NCBI GenBank assembly: GCA_963930645.1 | Contig: OZ005656.1 | Location: 187,949,659 to 188,013,658 of the forward strand | Reading direction: 5' to 3' | DNA from: Salticus scenicus | Lineage: Eukaryota; Arthropoda; Arachnida; Araneae; Salticidae | DNA length: 64,000 nucleotides | In this document: positions 23,556 through 35,792 of the stretch, in pieces | Position numbering within the stretch: position 1 is the first letter of the stretch | How the letters are laid out: each line of letters starts with the position of its first letter | Made by a program: the position numbers and the translations under genes | The notes under the pieces: model-generated | What the model was told of the DNA's origin: nothing | The model's input: only the letters and a program-made list of their open reading frames with translations | Databases searched by the model: none

Positions 23556-23866
23556 CGAAAAATACTTCTGTAATTTTTTGGCACGAGATTTCCATTTTTC
23601 TTTCTTTCTTTCTTTTTTTTTTTTTTTAAACAGAATATCGCAATTTAAAAAAAATTTACGGAGAAAAAAATTACATTTTTTTTTTTAATCAAATATATAT
23701 ATATATATGTATCCATTGAGAAAAATATTTATGAATGCAATCTATTTGCCCCGATATTTCCAAAGAACGTTTTTTTTTTAACAAGCAAGAAATTACTATA
23801 ATTTAAAAGAATTCCATAGAGAAAAATACTTCTGAATGCAATCTTTTTGCCACGAGATGTGTTTGT
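23556..23866. repeat. Three degenerate repeats ending in GCACGAGAT-like motif
   Basis: GAAAAATACTTCTG followed by a short spacer and TTTTTGGCACGAGAT occurs at about 23556, 23718 and 23821 with substitutions. The copies are separated by poly-T and TA runs. Confidence 0.55.
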
Positions 23867-25220
23867 AATAATGTGTTTATTTATTATTACAAAATATTTT
23901 TATCCGGTTATTTTTCTGATTTCTTTTCTAATTCTTTTGCCCTTTGTATCAAACTTAATATTTTATTAACGATTTACATATTTATTATCATTATTTTTAT
24001 TATTATTTTTTTTTTCTCCTTCTTGTCTGATTTTTTTTTTTTTTTTGATAGCTTTCAAAACTGTATGAATTTCCAATCAGCATTTTTAATCACCAAATGA
24101 TTTTATAATACATCTTAATTTTAACTTAATGCAATGTTTATATGCTTAGTTATTTTCTTTATTTACGTTTTTCTTATAGTCATTAATTTTTAATAATAAT
24201 AATAATAATAAAATATTTAGTGGATCATGTTCCCATAATCTTTTATATATTCCTCATATTTCCTGAAGGATTAAATATTTAAGTCAGCTTAATGTTATTT
24301 CCAAATTCAAATTGTCTACAGATATTTTATTTCATATTGTTGCAAAATCTATTAAATTACTGGTGTTAGTACTCGATGCTGCTTTCAGATTGTACTCGTG
24401 AATATATTTTTTCCCCGATGAAGAGTTACCGTGTTTAATTACTTTGACAAAATCTTTGTTACATGTTTTTGCAATTTAAGACATTTTTCTAATGATTTTA
24501 CTCTTTATCGTACTTATTCGTATGCTATAGAAAGTTATGTTTTCTTTCACACATTAAATTACCTATTTTTCTATAATTGGAAGATATTTCATTGAAAATC
24601 ACCTTAAGTTCGGCCTTTTAACTTAATTTTTGATTAAAGAATTTTACTTTCTTTATATGGCCAAACATTTTAAGACTGTCTTCAAAAAGTCATTGTTAAA
24701 ACCAAGACATTTGATAGAAAAATAAATAAATAATGATGTTACTTTAACACCATGTTAGTTAATTTTTTTTTTTTTTTAGTGTTAAAAAGGTTAATTTATA
24801 TAAGGTTAATATCATTGGGAATGACATTTATCTTAAAATAACCTTCCGAACTCAGCGCGTAAAATGTATAATTTATTATCATTAATTTATTTTTAGTAAA
24901 TCGTAATATATGCGATATATAAAAAATATGGATATATAAAAGAAAAGGAACCACTCAGAGATATCTGTTATAAATTATTTTAATATAGTTATATCTCGAT
25001 AGCTACCCCGGATGATTTATAAAATAAAGTATTAAATATGTAAATGAGTTAGTTAAACAGCACTTACTTTTATACCATTTGCCTATTTCCATGACTCCTG
25101 TTCTAAGTCAGCTTTATGTATTATTAATTATTACTTTCTAAAATATATGTGTCCATTGAAATGTGAGCACTGGAAATAAATTATTTCTAGACATTTGAAG
25201 AATAACATAAAGGTTTTAAT

Positions 25221-25357
25221 CAGGGATGAAAGAGTTCCACTTTTTCTATATATAGACATTTTTGCCATATTTTTACTGTTATTTTTGTGATTTTATAGGC
25301 GAGAAATTTTTGTAGAAAAATACGGGGGCAAAAAAAAGCGAAAATCTTTCATCCCTG
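25221..25357. mobile_element. Short TIR element, CAGGGATGAAAGA ends
   Basis: The 137-bp segment starts CAGGGATGAAAGAGTTCC and ends AAATCTTTCATCCCTG. The inverted termini are about 14 bp. Ends of this kind occur in hAT-like MITEs, but the 8 bp on each side do not match. The element at 54783-55076 has related ends (CAGGGATGAGATT). Confidence 0.6.
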
Positions 25358-25574
25358 CTTAATATAGATTAATACAAGTGTTTAAAGAACACGTGTTAGA
25401 TTGCAACTAAACAAATACGAAGTGTACTTGCGAAGTGTACTAAACAAAATGTACTTGTGATAAAACTAAGTTACAACCTTTAAGCGAATTTGTGCGCTTA
25501 ATCAGTATCGTATTGTACTGTGTAAAAAAACAAAACAAAAAGAAAATAGTTTTTATACCCACACTTTCTTAATC

Positions 25575-25646
25575 TTGTCCTTTTCCCGTACCTGCGGATA
25601 ATTCGCAACGCTCATAATCGGCTCACGGAAAATCGGGAGTTTACTA
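25575..25646. mobile_element. Fragment of a Tigger/pogo-like end
   Basis: The sequence GCGGATAATTCGCAACGCTC followed by CGGAAAATCGGGAGTTTACT and TA resembles the terminal region of Tigger-type elements (in reverse, AGTAAACTCCCGATT). No matching opposite end was found upstream, so this seems to be a truncated solo end. The minus strand also has a donor-like CAG/GTACGG here, which I regard as coincidence. Confidence 0.35.
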
Positions 25647-26389
25647 TAATTTAATAGAAAACTTTTCCTTGATAAATAATAATTAAAACATATTATTAAA
25701 AATATGAGTGTGAAACAATATTGATATACGTTGATAAATTTTCTTTTTCTGTTTTAAGAATTACTATTCCCATATTAAATAAATTCAGGCAAGCAACATA
25801 TTATCAATAAAAATTCAGTTTACTTCGTTTTTTGTGGACAACTGCAATTTTGAGTTTAACAGACTAGATACAGTTTGTGTAATTATTAATTACTAAACTA
25901 GCTCACGTATGAATTGACGCGTATCAAAAAGCCAGTGATACTTTAATTAAAAAACTGAATAATTTAAGAAATCGTTTAACAATTAACGATAAATAAAAAA
26001 TCTCAAATAAATGAATCTAAATGTATATTATTCATAATCAATATCCCTTAAAAACCCTGTTCTTAAACATTCAATATGTGATTTTTCCTATCTTTTCTTT
26101 TAGAATTGCTAAAAAATGATATTTCACGCAGACGATAAAAATCATATATAAGTGATATAACGTTAGCTAAATTGGCATTTATACCTTTCTAACGTATTCA
26201 GCAACCGTAACTGAGCAGTAACCTTAACTTATAGCAAATACTACTTCTAGTGGCGCCAATAAAATTAAAAACGACCCTCGAACCAACAGGCGGCTAGTTT
26301 TATGCTCAAATAAAACGCTATTATTGATAGTAGGTTACAAGTTAAATCCATGCTCAACTATGTGTCAGAGGTCACTTTTTATGGTCAGA

Positions 26390-26505
26390 TAAAGGGCCGA
26401 TTTAGGGAAGTGCTAACACTTTCAAACTCGCTACTTTTATGGGCGCCATCATTTTTCGTGGTTTCGTCTGCGACTTCGTCTGTCACATAAGCTGTGTGAA
26501 GGTAC
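26390..26505 (+). promoter_or_regulatory. Promoter-like segment with donor-like site at array start
   Basis: The local sequence is CpG-containing and unusually balanced: GGGCGCCATCATTTTTCGTG followed by GTTTCGTCTGCGACTTCGTC. It contains a YY1/Pho-like GCGCCATC motif, and GTGTGAAG/GTACGAGTG at 26501/26502 resembles a 5' splice site. Taken together this could be a transcription start and short non-coding first exon on the plus strand. It is also the upstream edge and best-preserved unit of the tandem array below. No downstream coding exon was identified, so this is a hypothesis only. Confidence 0.2.
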
Positions 26506-28571
26506 GAGTGCCTTTGAAGTCGTAATTGTATTGTTGTATAATAAAAGTGATGGTTTATGCTGGTTGTTTTGCTGTAATAAATATAAGTATAATGTGTTAA
26601 AAGATTATAGATGGTGTATCGCGCAGAGTATATCTTTCCTGCGCGTTGTAAATTGATGTTTATATTCAGGTTCTCTAATTTGAGATGCCTTTTTAAGGTT
26701 TTATGAATATTTATGTTAATTTATGACGAAAATGTTACATGAAGTATTTAAAATGTTGCTAGAGGTCTTATTTTACTTAAATGTTTTTGCTGAAGATTGT
26801 TTACTTTTGAGAAAATAAGGATTGTGTGTAAAATAAGTCTTATGAATTGTAAGTAATAGAACATGTAATGTGTGTTCTTTAAACATTTTTAAAATATACT
26901 TTCGGTTTACTTATACGGAATTCTAAATAAAATAGTTTAATTAAAAATGTAACTAAGTGCTACTTCGCCTGTCACGTATAGGCAGTGTAAAGATGCAATT
27001 GCTTTTTAAGTCATTATTGTTTTGTTGTATCATAAAAGCGATTGTTTATGATGCGGCTCTTTTGCTGTAATAGTATAAGTATAATGTCTTGAAAGATTAT
27101 AGATGGTATAGTGTGCAGTTGCAGTGTGCAGAGTATATCTTTCCTGCTCGTTGTTAAACGGCGTTTATATTCTGGTTCTCTAATTTTGAGGTACTTCTTA
27201 AGGTTTTCTGAATATTTAATTAATTTATGACGAAAAAGTTACATGGAGTATTTCAAATGTTGCTAGAAGTCTTATTTTAATTAAATATTTTTGTTGAAGA
27301 TTATTTACTTTTAAGGAAATAAGGCATATGAGTATAGAACTGCAAATAATAAAACATATAATGTGTATTCATTGAACATTTTTTAAATATATTTTCGGTT
27401 TACTTATATAGAATTCTAAACAAAATAGCTTAATTAAAAATGTAAAAGAAGTGCTACTTCGCCTGTCACGTATAGGTTGTGTAAAGATGTAATTGCTTTT
27501 TAAGTCGTTATTGTTTTTTTGTATCATAAAAGCAATTTTTTATGCTGGTTGTTTTTCTGTAATAAATATAAGTAAAATGTGTTAATTTTTTTTGTAATGG
27601 TGTACTGTGAATAGCGTTTTCCCGCTCGATGTAAATTGTAAAACAATGTTTATTCTTCTCTTCTCTATTTTGAAATGTCTTTTTAAGGTTATACGAATAT
27701 TTATGTTAATTTATTATGCAATGTTATACGAAGTACGTCAAATGTTCTTGAGGTCTTAATTTACTTAATATATTTTTGCTAAAGATCGTTTATTTTTATG
27801 AAAATAAGGTACATGAGTATAGAAATGTAAATAACAGAACATATAATAGAACATTTTTTAAATATACTTTCAGTTTTCTTATATAAAATTCAAAATAAAA
27901 TAGCTTAATTAAAAATGTAACTAAGTGCTACTTCGTCTATGTCAGGCTGTGTAAAGATACATTTGCTTTTTGAGTCGTAATTGTTTCGTTGTATCATAAA
28001 AGTGATTGTTTATGCTAGTTGTTTTGCTGTGATAAATGTAGGAGTTAAAAATTCTTAAATGGTGTAATGTGGAGAGTCTTTTCCCGCTCGTTGTAAAATT
28101 TAAACAATGTTTATTCTTGTCATCTTTATTTTGAAATGTCTCTTTCAAGTTTTACAAATATTTATGTTAATTTATGCCGAAACGTTAAAAAAGTTATATG
28201 TGAAATACTTCAAATGTTGCTAAAAATCTTATTTTACTTATTTTTTTTTCTGAAAATCATTTATTTTTAAGAAAATAAGCATATGAGTGTAGAATGTAAA
28301 TAATAGGACATACAATGTATATTCTTTAAATATTTTTAAGCATACTCTCGGTTTATTTATATATATAGAATTTAAAATACAATAGCTTAAAAATGAAACT
28401 AAATGCGACTTTGTCTGTTTCGTGTAGGCTTTGTAAAGATACAATTGCTTTTAAATCATAATTGCTTTGTTGCATCATAAAAGTGATTGTTTATGCCGGT
28501 AATTTTTCTGTGATAAATTTAAGTGTTAAATATTTTTAAATGGTGTACTGTGAAGAGTCTTTTCTTACTCG

Positions 28572-28618
<47 letters not shown>

Positions 28619-30430
28619 TTCTTATCTCTATTTTGAACTATCTGTTTAAGGTTTTACGAAATTTATGTTAATTTATGCCGACATGTTATGTGAAGTACTT
28701 CAAACGTTTCTAGAGGTCTTATTTCATTGAAATGTTTTGCTAAAAATCATTGTCCCGCAAAAAAATAATGCGTATACTTATAAAAAGTGTAAGTAATAGA
28801 TTATGTAATGGGTATTCATTCAACGTTTTTTTTATGCAATATCTATTTATAAGGAACTGAAATTAAAATAGATTAATTTGATTGTGTAACTAATTGCTAT
28901 TACGTGAAGATAGAAGTAAATTCTTGGTGGGAAGATACAAATATCGTAATTTTAGATACACTTTTGAATTAATCTATTTTAGTTTGAGTTCCTTGTAAAT
29001 AAATCGACCCTGAATTTGAAAGGTTGAAAGAATACACATTATGTATACTGTATTATTTACACTTATACGCGTTGTTTTCTTTTTTTTAAAGGACAAGGAT
29101 TTTTAATAATAATAATAATAATAATAAATCAGTAAAATAAGACTTTTAACAGCATTTAGATACTTCCTCTTTTCTATTTTGAAATGTCTCTTTAAGGTTT
29201 TATGAATAATTTATGATGAAATGTTTTGTGAGATACTTCAAATGCTGCTAAGCTTTTTTTTTTTTAAAGAAACTAAACCATATAAGTACGCAAAATTTAA
29301 ATAATAGAGTATATAATATATATATACTCTTTTAACGTTAAGACAGTATCTGTTTATTTATGTGAAATAAGTAAAATAGGTAAATTAAAAAGTTAACTGA
29401 GCAGCTTTGTCACGTAGGCTGTAAGAACGTTCGAGTGCTTACTTGTAGTTTTGTATCATAAGAATGATGGTTTGTGCAGGTAAAAGGTGTACCATGTAGA
29501 GTATATCCTTCTTGCTTGCTGTAAAATACTGTTTGTCTTCTGTTCCTGTAACCTAAATTGACTCATTAAAGTTTTATGGGTATTTATGTTAATTTATTGC
29601 AAATTTGTTTGTCATGCCCTTTAAATGCTGCTAACGATTTTATTTTGTTTTCACGTTTCTGTGAAAGATCATTTTTTAAGAAGATAAATAAACAACAAAA
29701 ATGGTTTATTTATGCAGAATTAAAAGTAAAACATTATAAGGTTATAAGAATACACATTATATACTTTATTATTTACACGTATACGCATTATTTTCTAAAA
29801 GGACAAGGATTAAAAAAAAAAAAAAAAAAAATCAGTGAAATAAGATCTTAATTATCATTTAGAGTATTTTACCTTCTCTATTTTGAAATATCTATTTAAG
29901 GTTTTATGAATAATTTATGATGAAGTGTTTAGCGAGATACTCAAAATGCTGCTAAGCTTTTTTAAGAAACTAAACCGTATGAATATATAAAATTAAAATA
30001 ATAGAGTATATAATATATATTCTTTTAACATTACGACAATATCAGTTTATTTATATAGAATAGTAAAATAGCTTAATTAAAAAGTTAACTGAGCGGCTTT
30101 GTCACGTAGGCTGTATGAACGTTCGAATGCTTTACAAGTTGGACTTGTAGTGTTGTAAAGATGATGGTTTGTGCAGGTAAAATGTCATATCTGGTGTGCC
30201 ATGTGGAGTACAGAATATATCCTTTCTTATTGCTGCAAAATACTGTTTGTTTCCTGTTCCTGTAATCTAAAATGTCTCATTAAAGTTTTATGGGTATTTA
30301 TGTTAATTAATTGCAAATTTGTTTGTCATGCCCTTTAAATGCTGCTAATGATTTCATTTTGCTTTCACGTTTCTGTGAAAGATCATTTTTTAAGTAGATA
30401 AATAAACAACAAAAATGGTTTATTTACACA
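26463..30430. repeat. Eight-unit tandem array, about 475-495 bp units
   Basis: The landmark ACTTCGYCTGTCACGTA or its decayed forms occurs near 26473, 26962, 27456, 27930, 28408, 28899 (poor), 29405 and 30096. Spacings are 489, 494, 474, 478, about 491, about 506 and 691 bp. Each unit also carries TTGTTGTATCATAAAAGYGATTG, TTCCTGCTCGTTGT and AAGGTTTTAYGAATATTTATG in order. Unit 5 holds a TA microsatellite (28576-28617). The last two units share a longer block (about 29031 and 29749), indicating a higher-order duplication of about 700 bp. No coding frame persists. Confidence 0.85.
28757..29085. repeat. Inverted duplication within the tandem array
   Basis: AATGCGTATACTTATAAAAAGTG (about 28767), then a tract ending in GGAACTGAAATTAAAATAG, is mirrored by CTATTTTAGTTTGAGTTCC (about 28976) leading to ACACTTATACGCGTT (about 29067). 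The arms are about 110-130 bp with moderate divergence, enclosing the decayed sixth landmark. It interrupts the otherwise head-to-tail array. Confidence 0.65.
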
Positions 30431-31213
30431 GAATTCAAAGCAAAACAGCTAAATTAAAAAAACAGTTATCTATACATATATTTTACACAAATACTACATG
30501 CTATTTTTAAAACTGTGTATATAGATTTTTTTTTTAAAGTGACTTGTACTTAAAACTGCCAGTAAAGTTTTAACAATGTTGCATTAATTAGTTTTAAAAA
30601 TTCTATATTTAAACTAATAATGCCTGGACACTTAACCAAAGAGGTGAATGACGGCTCATTCTTTGCACAGAAACATTTTTTGCATATATTTTTGCTCTAA
30701 TTAATTTTAAAATATAAGTTTATAATGAAAGTTTTTCTGATATACTGTTTTCAACACAAGAACAATTTAGCTGATTAAAATGCAAGCAATTTTTTTTCTG
30801 TTGTTTTCCAAAAAGTATGAAATTATTGAGGATTTTTTTTTTTCTTTTTTTCAATTTGGAGGGTGGGTTATAAGAGCATGCATTAGGTGGGATGAAAAAA
30901 TTCTGCTTATAAAAATAAAATGTAAGCGAATTAATATATTATATATATATTACATTAATGTATAGTTCATCAATCGGTAAGTATTCAGATTATTAAAATT
31001 CTCAAAAATAAATAAAACAAAACGAAATAAAATAAACTATCCTTGAATTGCAACAAAATTTATCCGACACTCACGGAGAAATCTTTTAAAGAAAATAGAT
31101 AAATTTAATTTGCAGTTTCAACATACCATGTTCGATAGGATATTGTAAATTCATCTCTACCGAGAAATTGAAAAAAAAAAAAAAAATTCAATGCAGATAA
31201 TAAAAATGTAATA

Positions 31214-32127
31214 CAGTGGAGCACCGTTTATACGTTTTTCAAGGGACCGTTCCTAAAAAACGTATAACTGAAAAAAACGTACAACTGAAAATTCGTTTTA
31301 ACATTAATACACAATAAAGTATCATATTAATAATAAAAGTCTAATCAATTTTCATGATTTCCTTTACATTTATTCGAATAAGATATATTTTAATTATATT
31401 TAAAATATTTTTAAATGGTTAAATAATAATTAAATATTAATTAAAAATATAGAAATTCAGAAAAAATTTTCAAGATTTCGATTTTAACTTTTAAAGACAA
31501 AGCCTTTTCTCTAAACGAAGATGACACTTTTGCAAACGATTAAAAGGAAGGAAAGAAAAAAAAAATGTTTCTCCAACCGTAATGTCAAATAAACAGGATA
31601 AAAAAATCTTCCGAGTTGCCCAACGGAAGTGAGTAATAAATCTTCAAGTTTACAAAATGCCTATAAAGTTGTGGGCTTTTTTCCTTTCATACCCCATTCC
31701 TGGAATCAATTAAAAGAGAAAGTGGGAGGTCTTCAAGTGGTCACTGGCTACTTGGCTTATCTCTGAAAATTTCTTTAACCCCCCCTTCCCCCCAGGCTAT
31801 CGATGCAAGTCGCACTTTGTTCTATAGCGGCACTTTGTTACCATAGTTCTAAGAAAAAATAATCGAAAAAAAAAAAAATAAGAATAAAACATAAAGAGCA
31901 TTCATGATTTTTTTTTTTTTTTTTTTTTTTAATCCTGGAATGAAACTCAAACTTGGGATTCCACAAGGAGGGAAAAAAAACGTATAAGTGAAATTAAGAA
32001 TTTACTTGTGTCGTATAAACGAAATATTTTAACATTAGAATTCAATGGAATGATTTGGGACCGAAGTCGAAAAACGTATAAATGAGAAAAACGTATAAAC
32101 GAGAAACGTATAAAAGGTGCTCCACTG
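31214..32127 (+). mobile_element. TA-flanked TIR element A (914 bp)
   Basis: Ends are CAGTGGAGCACCGTTTATAC and, inverted, TATAAAAGGTGCTCCACTG, flanked by TA at 31212-31213 and 32128-32129, as in pogo/Tc1 elements. Near both ends the motif CGTATAAACG/CGTTTATACG is iterated, at least four times at the right end, likely transposase-binding repeats. The interior has poly-T/A runs and no transposase frame. Copies B, C and D share the terminal design, with B and C closer to each other than to A. Confidence 0.83.
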
Positions 32128-32134
32128 TAAATGC

Positions 32135-32140
<6 letters not shown>

Positions 32141-32166
<26 letters not shown>

Positions 32167-33160
32167 TTTTGTTCTCGCATCTCGCAATCTGAATGACAAT
32201 ATAGAAAAATCAACTCTCTAAAATAGTTTTTTTGTTTTTTAATTTTTTTTTTTTCCCAAATACAAAATTTAAAGTGAAATTGAATTATCACAAGTCCTGT
32301 CCTACAAGCTCGTAACCCCTGGTTTGAGGGAATTTTTCAAATTTGGTTGAATTTATTTTCCGAAAGATTCAGCGTACCTTTTCTCTGCAGTCTTATCTTG
32401 GGAAAAAAAAAAAAAGGGAAAAAATATGGCGCTGAGTTTGGCACAAAGCTGACCTATATCACTTTACGTTGTTTTTAAAGCCTAGCCTCACCAGTGACCA
32501 AGATGTTCTACTACCTTTTAATCCTTAATTATAAAAAAATCTATTTAAAATGAATTTTCGACCAGTTGTCGGTGTTATGCACATTAATTATACTTAAATA
32601 TACGTATTTATTGATAATCAATAAATAAATGTACAGAATAAGACATGTTTTTGTTGCCTAAAACCTTCTATTTATCATTCGAAATATTGAAATAATAGAT
32701 GAAAATGTTCTAACTACAGCTTGAAAAAATTGTAAAAAAAACGTTGATTGTCCTCTGTGATCTTAGAGGTGGCTTTGCCCCAGCTCTTAAAATTTAAAGG
32801 GGGGGGGGCAGACGCTGTCTCTTGCCCTATAGCTATGACGCCCATGTATGGAAGTTTGCAGGAAGAAAGAGCCACGTTCGATCCCAGGATGTCTTCGATC
32901 CAGGCTGCTCGTTTTTTTGTGTGGCTTTTTCTTAAACTCGGGTAAATGAGAGCATAGACTCCCCATATGGCATTTTTGCAGGCCTAGGACCCACATGCAG
33001 TATATCGGTCTCAACCCCTATCATCAACACCAACACGTTGAAGATTAATTCGTAATTGCAGTCTGCCAGATTGTCGGTTACTTTTATATTAGAAAAGAAA
33101 CAACAAAAATGATCAACGAAATATCGGCAATTCATAAAGAAAAAACGTATGCTTTTATAT

Positions 33161-33194
<34 letters not shown>

Positions 33195-33480
33195 CCCTCT
33201 GTACTCGCAATCTTAATAACAATGTGGAAAAATCGACTCTCTGAAATATAAATAATTCCATTTTTTTAAATATGAAATTCAAAGTGAAAGTGTATTATCA
33301 GAAGCCATCCCCTATAAGCTTGCAACCCCTGGTTTGAGGAAACTTTTCAACTTTGGTTGAATTTATTTTCCGGAAGATTCAGCTTCCCTTCCCTCTGCTA
33401 GTCTTATCTAGAGCAAAAATTTCAACAAAATTGGCGCAGAGTTGGCACAAAGCTGATATATATCATTTTCTGCCGACTCC
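32141..33480. repeat. Direct duplication, two copies about 1.02 kb apart
   Basis: Blocks 32141-32475 and 33160-33480 share an order of long poly-T, CTCGCAATCT, GAAAAATCRACTCTCT, AACCCCTGGTTTGAGG, TTTGGTTGAATTTATTTTCC and GTTGGCACAAAGCTGA. The copies look about 80-85 percent alike. The spacer at about 32480-33160 contains a tRNA-like motif and a short G run. The first block begins only 14 bp after element A. Confidence 0.78.
32815..32945 (+). repeat. Possible tRNA-derived segment with B box
   Basis: GTTCGATCCC at 32876-32885 is a perfect polymerase III B-box core, and a poor A-box-like TAGCTATGACGCC lies about 45 bp upstream. The surrounding 250 bp has balanced composition, and overlapping frames are open on both strands because of that rather than by evident selection. 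A decayed SINE is the most economical reading. Confidence 0.3.
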
Positions 33481-33521
33481 TATCCCTCCAGCTCCCTCCT
33501 TTTGTCGCTTTTCAAATTGAG

Positions 33522-33660
33522 ATTGGGGGGGGGGGAGGGAATCAAGAATAAATGATGGCAAAAAGGGGGTATTCGAAAAAGGAGGGGGGGGGGAATGTTC
33601 CGGAAGGAAGAAGTTCTGGAGCAGGAAAAAGGGATCTAGGAGGAAATAATGTGGGGACCG
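33522..33660 (+). other. G-rich purine tract
   Basis: Several G runs (11 G near 33525-33535, 5 G near 33565, 10 G near 33584-33593, then shorter runs) lie within a nearly all-purine strand. Four or more G runs at short spacing give G-quadruplex potential. Composition is in strong contrast with the AT-rich surroundings. Confidence 0.8.
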
Positions 33661-33904
33661 GATTTGGAAGCTGACTTCTATATTCTATGCAGAGAAGTTC
33701 ATATTTTAATCTTTTGTTTGTATGGAAATATTCTTAGAAATATATTTTCAGAGCATTCATATAATAAGGAAATTATATGAAAACTTTATAATATAAAATG
33801 AATTTTATAACATTGTGATCCAAAGATGGCATTTTATTTATAAGAAGATTATGATTATAAGCAAAGTATTTAATTCGGTTATAGAAGTTTTTGAACACTA
33901 AAAG

Positions 33905-33938
<34 letters not shown>

Positions 33939-34869
33939 ATTCAATAAACTTGCTTTTGCAAATGACATAATGTATTATTTTTTTTCCATTGTGCCTCTTG
34001 TCTATATGTTTATAAGAAACTTTTTATATATTTTAATTATTAGCATTGAATTTGCATGTATAGGAGCTACTACAAATTGTTTCTATGTAGGCATAATTTA
34101 TGCTTCATAATAGTCTGAAAATATATTGCTACATAACAATATTGATGCCTTGAAACTTTGTCTTTGTCTTTTTGTCTTTTTTTCCATTTTGTGTGAAAAT
34201 TTTGTTAATGTGCAATTCTTCAAAAGTCATTGAAAATGTTTGCTTTTTTTAAGGAATGTCTATATACTCTTAAATATTTTATTTTGTTCTGTAACTTTTT
34301 TTAGTTCATAAAACTATTGATTTCAATCAGCGATAAAAACGTTATCACCCGCAACTTTGAATAAAGTAAGATGTTTCGCACTCGCAGTAAAACATGCATT
34401 GCTCATAAATTTTGAAATTATTTCCTAATATTTGTAGAAAAAGATATAGCCATGGTGTGCGAAACTTATAAAATCTATAAGTGAAATTTTCGATTTTTGA
34501 CTTACAATTGATTTCTTTCTTTCTTTCTTTTTTTTTTTTTTTTTGTTTAGATTATCATTGAGCATAACATTATAATTGGCTATAATAAGAATACACTTTT
34601 AATTGAGCAAAATAAAGTAAAATTATGATTTTTTCGTCATTTATTTTCCACTTTTTTCAATGCTTCTCAAATTCAATGTTATTTTTGACGACATTTTAAT
34701 AACCCAAATATTACACGCAACATTTTACAACATTATTTAATTTTATTAAGAGTAAATAGCGCAATATTTGTTTTTCTAGCTATCATAACTGGTATTTTTA
34801 TTCCAAACAGCCAGAATGTATTTGTTAATATAATTAATGTGTTAACCAAGTCAAATTATAAACTTTATG

Positions 34870-34944
34870 AATTCCATCACGCACCGCAAAATAATACACG
34901 GCGGGCCACATGCGGCCAGAGAGTCGCGGGTGTGCCACCCTCGA
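34870..34944. mobile_element. hAT-like element end, diverged
   Basis: CGCAAAATAATACACGGCGG followed by GCCACATGCGGCC and GGGTGTGCCACCCTCG resembles the right end of the hAT-like MITE at 16690-17157, and the AT-rich DNA before it also aligns loosely. No matching left end was located, so boundaries upstream are unknown. Confidence 0.5.
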
Positions 34945-35018
34945 ATTAAACAAGTATAAGTATTATGGTTAATAAATAATAATTTAATTTAACTTTCATT
35001 TGTTTCTTTTATTATATA

Positions 35019-35713
35019 CAGTAAAAACGCAATATATTTATTCTGAATGATGCCGTTTATTTGCCATTAAAGGAACTCATATATATAATATCGTATAAAT
35101 GTGAAGACGTATAACTCAATTTTTAATAAACAATTTACAAATTTAACGCTATACAAATTTTATCTAATAGCTTTAAAAAAATTTTAAGGAAATATTTTTC
35201 TAAAGTAGTACTTATATTGAAAATAATAAATATATTTTAAAATTTAAAATTAAATATATATCAGGAAGTTAAAAAAAAATCACATCTTATTTGCACATTC
35301 TAAGTACCAGTTATGATTGTTTAGCTTAAATATGAATACAAGTATAACATTAAGTAATTCGTATATAATATTGCTTATGTAAGTTCAGGCACGCAATCGT
35401 TTAATTTTTTTTATCTTTCAAAAATCATCAGAAAATCTTTAAAAATCGTTAGGAAATTGTCTGGGGCTTATTAATTTGAGCACTGTGAATCGAATCAAGT
35501 TCGCTGGTGGATGTTTTTCCTTCGAACAACATTAAAAAAAAAAAAAAAAAAAAAAAGAAAGAAAGAAAAAAGAAAAAGAAAAAGAAATTTTCAATGAAAT
35601 TTAATAAAATTAAAAACGGAAGAGCAGATAATTAAGGACGGTGGTAGATAAAAACGTTTGCTAAATTTAGAAAAATGGATGAAGTATAACTGACGTATAA
35701 CTTGTAGTTTCTA
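35019..35713 (+). mobile_element. TA-flanked TIR element D, degenerate
   Basis: The left end CAGTAAAAACGCAATATATT follows TA at 35017-35018. The right end GACGTATAACTTGTAGTTTC is a decayed form of the family's CGTATAAACGGTGCTTTACTG. Internally, GCACTGTGAATCGAATCAAG at about 35480 matches GCATTGTGAATTGGATTGAG in copy B near 51070, supporting common descent. It contains a poly-A plus GAAA run at about 35533-35590. Confidence 0.6.
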
Positions 35714-35755
35714 TATATACCCATCTAGTACGTAATTAATTCTTTATAATCAAAA

Positions 35756-35792
<37 letters not shown>

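Larger units (their letters stand above)
21926..25220. other. AT-rich stretch, mostly simple sequence
   Basis: Apart from the two short repeat groups listed separately, this stretch contains poly-A plus (GAA)n at about 22175-22215, (GAAA)n at about 23470-23510 and T-rich runs. A somewhat less AT-rich patch at about 22220-22490 includes a 34-codon plus-strand frame from an ATG near 22385, without splice or poly-A signals that would support a gene. Confidence 0.5.

Noticed and set aside
26463..30430. Possible CRISPR-like or direct-repeat array
   Set aside because: Units are about 480 bp and diverged throughout, with no short conserved repeat alternating with unique spacers; the genome is eukaryotic.
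31947..32291. 114-codon minus-strand frame
   Set aside because: It crosses the boundary of TIR element A and a long poly-T, so it cannot be an ancestral gene.
32932..33282. 116-codon minus-strand frame
   Set aside because: It includes a poly-K run from the poly-T tract and lies across the start of the duplicated block; the equivalent part of the other duplicate is not conserved as a frame.
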